DNA from: Acidobacteriota bacterium
GTDB taxonomy: Bacteria; Acidobacteriota; Vicinamibacteria; Vicinamibacterales; UBA8438
NCBI GenBank assembly: GCA_011523485.1
Contig: WTGR01000493.1
Span: 1-6,353, forward strand
Length of the DNA stretch: 6,353 nt
Direction of reading: 5' to 3'
The notes under the pieces are model-generated. The model was not told the origin of the DNA, searched no databases, and saw nothing but the letters and a program-made list of their open reading frames with translations. A program made the translations under genes and the position numbers. Below, one piece after another: positions 1 to 4,376 of the stretch (the first letter of the stretch is position 1; each line of letters starts with the position of its first letter).

Positions 1-248
1 GGAAGAAGTTGGGGGACGCGCTGGATCTCGTCGATGACGATCGTGCCCCGGCCGGCGTGGGCCGCGACGAACTCCTTCAGCCGCTCGGGTCTCGTGTAGT
101 AGTGGCGCTCGGCTTCCGCATCGAGGAGATCGATCCACGCTGCATCCGGATACCGGGCCCGCAGCCAGGTGGACTTGCCGGTGCCGCGCGGCCCGAACAG
201 GAAGTAGCTGCCGGCAGGTTGGTCGAAAAATCGCGGGACATATGACAT
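1..248 (-). CDS. AAA ATPase, DUF4143-type, N-terminal part (runs off left edge)
   Basis: The minus strand reads an open frame of 82 codons from the ATG at 248-246 to the window edge. Seen: the protein opens MSYVPRFFDQ, has a Walker A loop GPRGTGKST at residues 19-27, and a Walker B strand with the dipeptide DE (IVIDEIQRVPQLL) at residues 70-82. This order and spacing, with IDEIQ directly after the strand, is typical of the AAA_14 ATPases that carry a C-terminal DUF4143 domain. The C-terminal part lies outside the window, so DUF4143 itself is not seen. The family's biological role is not well defined; members are common in mobile and accessory regions. No Shine-Dalgarno precedes the ATG, and a candidate extended -10 lies 10 bases upstream, so the leader would be only a few bases. 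It lies on the element side of the tRNA-like junction at 449-498, which suggests it belongs to an integrated element. Identification as a P-loop ATPase is firm; subfamily is good but from memory. Confidence 0.85.
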   Translation of the reverse strand, partial: MSYVPRFFDQPAGSYFLFGPRGTGKSTWLRARYPDAAWIDLLDAEAERHYYTRPERLKEFVAAHAGRGTIVIDEIQRVPQLL

Positions 249-258
249 ATAACGTCCA

Positions 259-280
259 AATATATCACTGTCACTGACAG
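259..280 (-). promoter_or_regulatory. Extended -10 promoter with adjoining 13-bp palindromic operator for the AAA ATPase gene
   Basis: On the minus strand TGA-TATATT (267-259) fits an extended -10 with five of six consensus bases. Directly upstream, touching the TGA, is CTGTCAGTGACAG (280-268), a perfect 6+1+6 palindrome lying where the spacer between -35 and -10 would be. No good -35 is visible. Transcription would start near 252, a few bases before the ATG at 248. A second small palindrome, ATATGACATAT (240-250), overlaps the start codon. The palindrome position suggests a repressor site, perhaps autoregulatory; that is inference. The stretch 240-270 is markedly AT-rich compared with the rest. 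Confidence 0.5.
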
Positions 281-421
281 AATCGCACCAATGTCCGGAC
301 GGCATCACCCAACCGGGCTGAGGTACCGAGGGACTGGGCAAGCGCTGGAGGCAGCCGAACTGCTCTGGCCCAAGATTTTCGACGATGCCGCGCGTTGATC
401 GTCTCGGAACGGGCCTGTGAT

Positions 422-448
422 GTTGCCGAACGTTACTTTGCTGGCAAC
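422..448. repeat. Inverted repeat GTTGCC / GGCAAC abutting the tRNA-like segment
   Basis: GTTGCC at 422-427 is matched by its reverse complement GGCAAC at 443-448, with a 15-base spacer that contains the 6-bp palindrome AACGTT. The right arm ends exactly one base before the tRNA-like block that starts at 449. It does not have the size or sequence of a tRNA D-arm. It could be a recombinase-related site beside the attachment core or a chance 6-bp match. Confidence 0.35.
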
Positions 449-498
449 CGGTCTTCTCAAACCGAGGGTCGCTGGTTCGAATCCAGCCGGGCGCGCCA
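449..498 (+). other. 3' half of a tRNA (most like tRNA-Arg UCU), probable attachment site remnant
   Basis: Seen, in order: a short anticodon-type stem CGGT (449-452) paired with ACCG (461-464) around loop CTTCTCAA; a five-base variable region (466-470); a perfect T-arm with stem GCTGG (471-475) and CCAGC (483-487) around TTCGAAT; an acceptor 3' strand CGGGCGC (488-494); base G495; and an encoded CCA (496-498). The loop CTTCT and the CGGGCGC acceptor strand match the usual bacterial tRNA-Arg(UCU) pattern. Upstream there is no GCGCCCG 5' acceptor strand and no D-arm, so no intact tRNA is present. The anticodon loop has eight bases instead of seven. A tRNA 3' half without its 5' half is what site-specific integration into a tRNA gene leaves at the distal junction. 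The CCA end points right, so the older chromosome starts at 499 and the element lies to the left. An alternative is a degraded tRNA gene. Confidence 0.7.
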
Positions 499-505
499 CA
501 ACTCC

Positions 506-988
506 TCAGAGGCGGCACCCCGGCGTGTCCGCGGCGGCGTCCGCGATCCGCGCGCCGAGTGCTTCCAGCACTTCCGGTTCGCACGCGGTCTGCATCTGCT
601 CGAACAGGATCCGCTCTTCCGCGTGGATGTGCGTCTCGAGCAGCTCGCCGAAAGCGATCAGCCGCTCTGCGAGGCGGGAGGTCGGATCGGCCAGGAGGTC
701 GCGGACCATGCCGCGCATGACCTCGTGCTCGGCGATCAGGGCCCGCGTGCGGCTGGGGCCGTCACGAAGGTCCCGCGCCGCGGCCGGAAAGACGTGCGCT
801 TCCTCGATCTCGAAGTGCCGCCGCAGATCGGTCTCGAAGAAGTCGATGAGGCGGGCCGCCTGCTGCGCCCGATCCGCCGGCCAGTCCGCCCGCGGGTTGG
901 TGGAACGCCCCAGGATCAACCGCCGGGCCAACACCAGGCCGTGGTGGTGGTCGCGGGAGAGCGGGACCAGACCGGGGTGTCGCTTCAT
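506..988 (-). CDS. Hemerythrin HHE domain protein
   Basis: This is a 160-residue cytoplasmic protein made almost wholly of one hemerythrin-like four-helix bundle, expected to bind a non-haem di-iron centre for O2, NO or redox sensing or handling. Seen ligand pattern: HHH at 14-16 (LSRDHHHGLVLARRL), HFEIE at 58-62 (HxxxE), H88 (IAEHE), and HIHAE at 120-124 (HxxxE), matching the H-HxxxE-H-HxxxE arrangement of the family. I chose the ATG at 988-986 because the family starts just before the first helix. A longer frame from a TTG at 1054 adds 22 residues without helix character and would overlap the divergent gene. No Shine-Dalgarno is clear. A GC-rich hairpin (1002-1018) sits in the likely leader, and a TACAAT box is at 1034-1029. 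The stop lies seven bases from the encoded CCA of the tRNA-like segment, so the gene was originally tail-to-tail with that tRNA. The precise role (NO repair, oxygen sensing, iron handling) cannot be told from sequence. Confidence 0.9.
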   Translation of the reverse strand: MKRHPGLVPLSRDHHHGLVLARRLILGRSTNPRADWPADRAQQAARLIDFFETDLRRHFEIEEAHVFPAAARDLRDGPSRTRALIAEHEVMRGMVRDLLADPTSRLAERLIAFGELLETHIHAEERILFEQMQTACEPEVLEALGARIADAAADTPGCRL

Positions 989-1001
989 CGCGGTGCTCGC
1001 G

Positions 1002-1018
1002 GGCGCCCCGTGGGCGCC
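1002..1018 (-). promoter_or_regulatory. Perfect 7-bp GC stem-loop in the hemerythrin gene leader
   Basis: GGCGCCC (1002-1008) and GGGCGCC (1012-1018) are perfect reverse complements around a 3-base loop (or six pairs and a 5-base loop). The hairpin lies 13 bases upstream of the hemerythrin start codon and just downstream of the start point predicted from the TACAAT box. There is no U-tract, so it is not an ordinary terminator. It may affect translation or mRNA stability, or may be a by-product of high GC. Confidence 0.35.
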
Positions 1019-1028
1019 GTTGACCCGG

Positions 1029-1038
1029 ATTGTAGTCT
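1029..1038. promoter_or_regulatory. Overlapping divergent -10 elements for hemerythrin (-) and barrel protein (+)
   Basis: On the minus strand TACAAT (1034-1029) matches the -10 consensus at five of six positions and would start transcription about 34 bases before the hemerythrin ATG. On the plus strand TAGTCT (1033-1038), a weaker TANNNT box, ends six bases before the ATG at 1045. The two hexamers share the TA at 1033-1034. TTGACC at 1020-1025 resembles a -35 but is too close to the plus-strand box to serve it. No convincing -35 is seen on either strand. Confidence 0.4.
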
Positions 1039-1044
1039 TTGCAG

Positions 1045-1569
1045 ATGCGATCAATCTGCGCAGTTGGGTGGAAGCGGCTTCTCGCCGCCACGTGCACGAC
1101 CCTCGTTTCGTCCGCGGCGTTCGCCCAGGGCGTCGGCTTTCAGGGCGGAATGACGATCAACCCGGAGCAGGTCTACGTCGGCACCCACGTCGAGCTGCCC
1201 CTGGGATCCGACCAGATCGTCCTGCGTCCGGCCATCGACGGAGGATTCGGCAGCGGCCTGCGGGTGGCGGCCATCGGCGCCGAGCTCCAGTACCGCATCG
1301 AGCTGGGCAACTCGGGATGGCGGTTGTCGCAGGGCTTCGGGCCCGGGGTGTACGTGGCGAGATTCGCGAGCGGACCGACCTCAACGCGACGCTGGCGGCG
1401 AGTCGCGGACGGGGAGGCGACGGGCGTGACCGGCGCGTGGACCTACGCGTTCGGCATCGTCCACGAGGGCGGGTTCTTCACCGAGTTCAAGGGAGGAGGC
1501 AGCAGAAGCTTCGCGATCCCGATGCTGCGGATCGGCGCGGGATTCACCATCCGGCCCGAACGGCGGTGA
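1045..1569 (+). CDS. Secreted, outer-membrane beta-barrel-like small protein
   Basis: This 174-residue protein starts with a clear signal peptide: basic region (R2, K10, R11), hydrophobic stretch LLAATCTTLVSSAAFA, and likely signal peptidase I cleavage after AFA at residues 26-28 before QG. The mature part is rich in Gly and aromatic residues in alternating patterns (for example GFQGGMTI, TYAFGIVHEGGFFTEFKGG) and ends in a strand, MLRIGAGFTI, before a short basic tail. That is the look of a small eight-stranded outer membrane barrel such as those abundant in Acidobacteriota, including the 'GG-x-T-I-x-PEQVYVGTH' opening. The function is unknown and no catalytic motif is seen. An upstream in-frame TTG at 1039 is possible, but ATG 1045 gives a normal signal peptide. 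No Shine-Dalgarno precedes it, and a TANNNT box ends six bases upstream, so the mRNA may be leaderless. The gene ends one base from the convergent small gene. Confidence 0.8.
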   Translation: MRSICAVGWKRLLAATCTTLVSSAAFAQGVGFQGGMTINPEQVYVGTHVELPLGSDQIVLRPAIDGGFGSGLRVAAIGAELQYRIELGNSGWRLSQGFGPGVYVARFASGPTSTRRWRRVADGEATGVTGAWTYAFGIVHEGGFFTEFKGGGSRSFAIPMLRIGAGFTIRPERR

Positions 1570-1570
1570 G

Positions 1571-1759
1571 CTACGAGCGGTCGAACCACTCGACGAAGCG
1601 GGAGGAGGGCTCCTCGACGATCATGACGCGGACGACCCGCTGATGCTCGTGCATGAGCTGCTTCGCCGCTTCCTTGGCGTCATCCGCCGACGCGTACTTC
1701 GCGGACGCCGCCGGCAGGTTGACCGCGCCGCCCCTGACCGTTGTCACCAGCTTGAACAT
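1571..1759 (-). CDS. Small conserved-looking protein of 62 residues, function unknown
   Basis: The gene has an ATG at 1759-1757 preceded by a strong Shine-Dalgarno (GGGGAGGA, ending two bases before the ATG), the best ribosome binding site in the window, which supports it as real. The product opens with a strand-like MFKLVTTV, has an Ala/Lys-rich helix around residues 24-40 (SADDAKEAAKQLMHEH), then a hydrophobic strand VVRVMIVEE, and ends FVEWFDRS. This beta-alpha-beta outline without signal peptide or membrane segment suggests a small cytoplasmic domain. I recall similar 60-residue proteins ending FVEW in related bacteria but cannot name a family or function. It is the last gene of the minus-strand run, 29 bases after the DUF3810 gene, and converges on the barrel gene with one base between stops. 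Confidence 0.7.
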   Translation of the reverse strand: MFKLVTTVRGGAVNLPAASAKYASADDAKEAAKQLMHEHQRVVRVMIVEEPSSRFVEWFDRS

Positions 1760-1765
1760 CGTCCT

Positions 1766-1780
1766 CCCCGAATCGCGGGG
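1766..1780 (-). promoter_or_regulatory. Short stem-loop whose 3' arm overlaps the ribosome binding site of the 62-residue gene
   Basis: On the minus strand CCCCG (1780-1776) and CGGGG (1770-1766) form a 5-bp stem around CGATT. The 3' arm is the first half of the GGGGAGGA ribosome binding site. If formed in the mRNA, it could hide the site and lower translation, or couple it to ribosomes leaving the DUF3810 stop at 1791-1789, nine bases upstream. Confidence 0.3.
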
Positions 1781-1788
1781 CGATCATA

Positions 1789-2964
1789 TCACCGGCGCGG
1801 CGCAGGCGGTTGCAGGCCGCTCTCCGCCTCGATTGGCCCGGCGAGCTCCCGCCACGTGGGCGTCCCGTCGGTCCCGAGCAGCAGATCGACCACCAGACCG
1901 TAGCTGGCGATGCCGGCGTCGACCCGGTTGGCGCGCAGGTACCGGTCGTAGACTCGGTCCGCGCTGCGCCGCACCACCGGCACGGCTTCGCGGAGGCGCG
2001 CCGCGATCGCCCGCAGGTCGCTACGCGGCCCGCCGTCGAGACCCGCCCAGACCCGTTCGCGCTCGGCCTGCGACACGTGACGCACGAGTTGCTGCGACAG
2101 GTACAGCCATGCGCTGTAGCGGCTCTGGGCGTCGCCCGCCAGACAGATCAACACGCCCACGAAGCTGGCCTCGGACTCGTTCGCATACCCGGCCAGGTGC
2201 GACCACTCGTGCGCGACGAGGAACGGCCGCTCGAACGGCAGCACGGTTACGTTGACCAGCACCTCCAGAGAGAAGGGGCTGATCATGCCGTCGATGCCGG
2301 CACGGCGAAAGTACGCGGTCAGCAGCGTCGCCTTGGGACGACCGGCCACCGCCGGGCGCGCGGCGCCGAGACGGCGCTGTACGAGGTCGAACGCCGGTCC
2401 GAGACGCTCGGGCAACTCTCCGAAAGAGAGCCACGGCTTGGCGGTGGCCGGCTCGTACAGCGCGTTGAGACGGTCGACGGACTCGGACGCCAGCGACACG
2501 AGCGCTTCGGAAGATATCCGGGCAGTGTCGTAGTCGACCTTTGCCGTCAGCGGCACGCGCCGGTAGTTCAAGCCCCACAGCGCCAGAAAGACGAGATAGA
2601 GCGCCGCCGCGAAAGCGGCGGTGTGCAGCGCCAGCCGCGCGAGGGCGACGGCGCGTCCACGCCCCTCGGAACCGGACCGGCGCAATCCCCGCCACCACCG
2701 AAAGCCGAGGCCGAGCATCCCGGTAATCGCCAGCAGGTCGAGCAAGGAAAAACCGACGAGCCCGGAGACCGGAGTCAGAATGCGCTGGCCGGCGACGTAC
2801 CACTGCCGGGAGTAGGTCTGCTCTACCCATGCGGCAGGTGTCGGCGCGAGGGCGGCGACGATCGCCGCGGCGATGACGCCGAACGCCATCCACGTCCGGG
2901 CGCCGGGGCGACGGACGAGCGCCGCCAGCTTCGCCGCCACGCCCCGGAATCCTGGTGCCTCCAC
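1789..2964 (-). CDS. DUF3810-type membrane protein with HExxH metalloprotease-like motif
   Basis: This 391-residue protein has three predicted membrane segments in its first third (about residues 24-42, 69-88 and 108-132), the last followed by WGLNYRR, a mark of the DUF3810 family. A large soluble part follows with YFRRAGIDGMISPFSLEVLVN and then the motif HEWSHLAGYANESEA, with H252, E253 and H256 as the HExxH set and E263 or E265 as a possible third zinc ligand. This is the layout of a gluzincin-like metallopeptidase, presumably acting at or outside the membrane, but protease activity of the family is inferred. The start is uncertain: GTG 2964 is the first possible codon after in-frame stops, with only AGGGG directly before it; a second GTG at 2940 (residue 9) has AGGA nine bases upstream. 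The gene follows the GIY-YIG-like gene by 32 bases and precedes the 62-residue gene by 29, so it probably sits in an operon. Confidence 0.85.
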   Translation of the reverse strand: MEAPGFRGVAAKLAALVRRPGARTWMAFGVIAAAIVAALAPTPAAWVEQTYSRQWYVAGQRILTPVSGLVGFSLLDLLAITGMLGLGFRWWRGLRRSGSEGRGRAVALARLALHTAAFAAALYLVFLALWGLNYRRVPLTAKVDYDTARISSEALVSLASESVDRLNALYEPATAKPWLSFGELPERLGPAFDLVQRRLGAARPAVAGRPKATLLTAYFRRAGIDGMISPFSLEVLVNVTVLPFERPFLVAHEWSHLAGYANESEASFVGVLICLAGDAQSRYSAWLYLSQQLVRHVSQAERERVWAGLDGGPRSDLRAIAARLREAVPVVRRSADRVYDRYLRANRVDAGIASYGLVVDLLLGTDGTPTWRELAGPIEAESGLQPPAPRR

Positions 2965-2996
2965 CCCTATCGACCCACGCCGTCAGAATCAGCCGT

Positions 2997-3203
2997 TCAC
3001 TTTCTGTACGACCTCCTGCCGCCCTCCCGCTCCCACTGCAGGGCTGCTTCCCTGGTCGTCCGTCTGCCGATCTGCTCAATCCGTGCCCCGGGGAACCGCT
3101 CTTGATGCTCGGCTTCGCACCGCGCCAGATCGTTGGTGATTCCTCTGTGGACGACCCGTCCGCCATCCTTCAGGTGGTACTTGAACGTATCTCTTCCCGG
3201 CAT
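2997..3203 (-). CDS. Small GIY-YIG-like domain protein (68 residues)
   Basis: The protein starts at ATG 3203-3201 and is essentially one small domain. Seen: FKYHLKDGGRVVHRGITNDLARCEAEH at residues 7-33 has the spacing of the first half of a GIY-YIG nuclease fold, with Y9 in the place of the first tyrosine, HRG (19-21) in place of YIG, ITNDLAR at 22-28 (the usual TNDL-x-R turn), and H33. A helix ends with WERE (57-60), where E58 or E60 could be the metal-binding glutamate. The second motif tyrosine is replaced by His-Arg, so nuclease activity is uncertain, and at 68 residues it lacks any extra DNA-binding domain. It lies 36 bases after the ABC gene and 32 before the DUF3810 gene, same strand. 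No Shine-Dalgarno is visible; a TAGAGT box ends six bases before the ATG, so it may also have its own leaderless transcript. That the fold is GIY-YIG-like is pattern-based inference. Confidence 0.7.
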   Translation of the reverse strand: MPGRDTFKYHLKDGGRVVHRGITNDLARCEAEHQERFPGARIEQIGRRTTREAALQWEREGGRRSYRK

Positions 3204-3209
3204 ACCGAG

Positions 3210-3215
3210 ACTCTA
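3210..3215 (-). promoter_or_regulatory. TANNNT box six bases before the GIY-YIG-like gene
   Basis: TAGAGT on the minus strand (3215-3210) is followed by exactly six bases and then the ATG at 3203. The spacing equals that at the barrel gene and is one base more than at the molybdopterin gene. It fits a weak -10 giving a transcript that starts at or beside the start codon. No -35 is seen, and the match is only the three fixed bases plus an A. Confidence 0.3.
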
Positions 3216-3239
3216 TGCTTTCCCTGCCGAAGACCGCAC

Positions 3240-4334
3240 CTACAACTGTTCCAGGCGAACGCCGCGGTCGTCGAAGACGATGAAGTGCTTCGGCAGGATG
3301 CGGACCATCACCCGCTCGTCCGCCTCGAACGGCTCGTCCACCAGCGCCCGCACGCGCACCCCCTCGGTCGCAACGGTCACCAGCCACTGCTCCTGGTGCG
3401 GCTCGCCGGAAACGACGCGGCCGCGCCAGCCGGCGCCTTCGCGGTGGAGCCGGGCATGCTGCGGACGAATGCCGACCGTGACGTCACGGCAGAACTCCTC
3501 GGCGATGCGGCCGGCCAGAGACACGGTCCGGTTGCCGAGCAGGAGGGCCTGGCCGTCCTTCTCGAGGATGGCCGGCACCAGATTGATCGGCGGCCGGCCG
3601 AACAATTGCGCCACGAGCTCGTTGGCGGGCCGGTCGAGCACTTCTCCAAGGCTCCCGAACTGCACGATTCGGCCGCGGTCCAGCACGGCGATGCGATCCG
3701 ACACGGCCAGCGCGTCGTCGCCGTCGCGCGTCGCGTATATCACGGTCCGGTGCTCGGGTTGCGAACGCAGGTTGCGCAGACCGCGCACGAACGCGCGACG
3801 GGCACCGGCATCGCCGAACGCCCGGTCGCCGCTCAGGTCGTCCACGAGCAACAGATCAGGCAGGCTCTCGTCGTTCGGGGCAACTCCCTCCCAGCCGACC
3901 CTGCGCACCGTTCCGTCTTCGGACGTGACGGTGAAGTGCACGTTGTCGGCGTCCTCGGACCACCCGCCGGACCGCTCCCGCTCGGAACCGTCGAGCGCCA
4001 TGTTCGGAAACGCGTAGCGGCGGACAGCAACGCCGCACCATCTTTCGGTGCGCCACCGCGGCGGAGAGGCGTCGCCGGGGCTGCCGAAGCGCCACCCCCG
4101 GACGAGTCCCGGCCTCGTCTGGCCCGGCTCACGCTGATCGTCCGAGCCCATGAACACGCCATCGCGTCCGTCCGAGCGCCTGCCGATGAACCTCAGCAGG
4201 GCCGACTTGCCGGCGCCCGCCGGCCCGACCACGGACACGATCTCACCGGGCCGCGCATACAGGGAGACACGGTCGAGAATCGGTCTGGACGAGCCTTCGT
4301 CCTGTCGGGTGATCTTGTCGAGGAAGAGGTACAT
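3240..4334 (-). CDS. MalK-like ABC ATPase with degenerate catalytic motifs and TOBE-like C-terminus
   Basis: This 364-residue protein has the size and layout of MalK/UgpC-type ABC importer ATPases. Seen: strand and PILDRVSLYARPGEIVSVV, then an intact Walker A GPAGAGKS at 37-44; a degenerate Q-loop region VAVRRYAFPNMAL (103-114) with Arg where Gln is expected; Walker B LLLVDD at 161-166 with Asp in place of the catalytic Glu, followed by a D-loop-like LSGD; and IYATRDGDDALAVSDRIAVLDRGRIVQFG at 199-227, which aligns with the MalK H-loop stretch but has R203 instead of His. No LSGGQ signature occurs; RSGG at 121-124 is too far from Walker B. The C-terminus (PPINLVPA, VTVGIRPQHARL) is TOBE-like. 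ATP binding is plausible and hydrolysis doubtful, so it may be a regulatory or structural partner. I chose ATG 4334 because the N-terminus fits there; no Shine-Dalgarno is clear. It heads the minus-strand run, and no permease or binding protein is nearby. The substrate is unknown. Confidence 0.8.
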   Translation of the reverse strand: MYLFLDKITRQDEGSSRPILDRVSLYARPGEIVSVVGPAGAGKSALLRFIGRRSDGRDGVFMGSDDQREPGQTRPGLVRGWRFGSPGDASPPRWRTERWCGVAVRRYAFPNMALDGSERERSGGWSEDADNVHFTVTSEDGTVRRVGWEGVAPNDESLPDLLLVDDLSGDRAFGDAGARRAFVRGLRNLRSQPEHRTVIYATRDGDDALAVSDRIAVLDRGRIVQFGSLGEVLDRPANELVAQLFGRPPINLVPAILEKDGQALLLGNRTVSLAGRIAEEFCRDVTVGIRPQHARLHREGAGWRGRVVSGEPHQEQWLVTVATEGVRVRALVDEPFEADERVMVRILPKHFIVFDDRGVRLEQL

Positions 4335-4361
4335 CACACGCGCCCGAGGCGGCGAGACCCC

Positions 4362-4371
4362 ATGGTACACT
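4362..4371. promoter_or_regulatory. Overlapping divergent -10 elements for the ABC gene (-) and molybdopterin gene (+)
   Basis: Plus strand: TGG-TACACT (4363-4371) fits an extended -10 with four of six hexamer matches, and ends five bases before ATG 4377. Minus strand: TACCAT (4367-4362) would start the ABC transcript roughly 20 bases before its ATG at 4334. The hexamers share the TA at 4366-4367, the same geometry as at 1029-1038. No -35 box is visible on either strand. Only 42 bases separate the two start codons, so promoters must lie inside or overlap the gene ends. Confidence 0.4.
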
Positions 4372-4376
4372 GGCGA

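Larger units (their letters stand above)
249..448. other. Intergenic spacer on the element side of the tRNA-like junction
   Basis: This spacer, together with 499-505, separates the ATPase start from the hemerythrin gene. Apart from the promoter at 259-280 and an inverted repeat at 422-448, I see no gene. A plus-strand frame from ATG 291 to TGA 398 (35 codons) has no ribosome binding site and no family I can name. The stretch could be decayed sequence from an element terminus. Confidence 0.5.

Noticed and set aside
291..398. 35-codon plus-strand frame in the left spacer
   Set aside because: No ribosome binding site, no recognisable family and too short to judge; it may be a decayed fragment.
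415..498. A complete tRNA gene ending at the encoded CCA
   Set aside because: No strand able to pair with CGGGCGC and no D-arm exist upstream, and the anticodon loop has eight bases.
305..499. 64-codon minus-strand frame beginning MARPAGFEPATLGL
   Set aside because: This is the well-known false protein made by translating the reverse strand of a tRNA 3' end; the DNA is the tRNA remnant at 449-498.
1020..1025. TTGACC as a -35 for the barrel gene
   Set aside because: With a normal 17-base spacer the -10 would fall on the start codon region, where the sequence does not fit.
506..1054. Longer hemerythrin start at a TTG (1054)
   Set aside because: The extra 22 residues are not helical, the start codon is weak, and it would overlap the divergent gene's start and both candidate -10 boxes.
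395..1643. Long plus-strand frames across the hemerythrin and barrel genes
   Set aside because: They run antisense or out of frame to genes with clear family motifs and are Arg/Pro/Ser-rich, typical of GC-driven shadow frames.
1810..3105. 431-codon plus-strand frame opposite the DUF3810 gene
   Set aside because: It lacks any domain, while the minus strand holds a coherent membrane protein with an HEWSH motif.
3240..4334. ModC (molybdate transporter ATPase) serving the neighbouring molybdenum enzyme
   Set aside because: The location is tempting, but there are no ModA/ModB genes, the layout is closer to MalK, and the catalytic motifs are degenerate.
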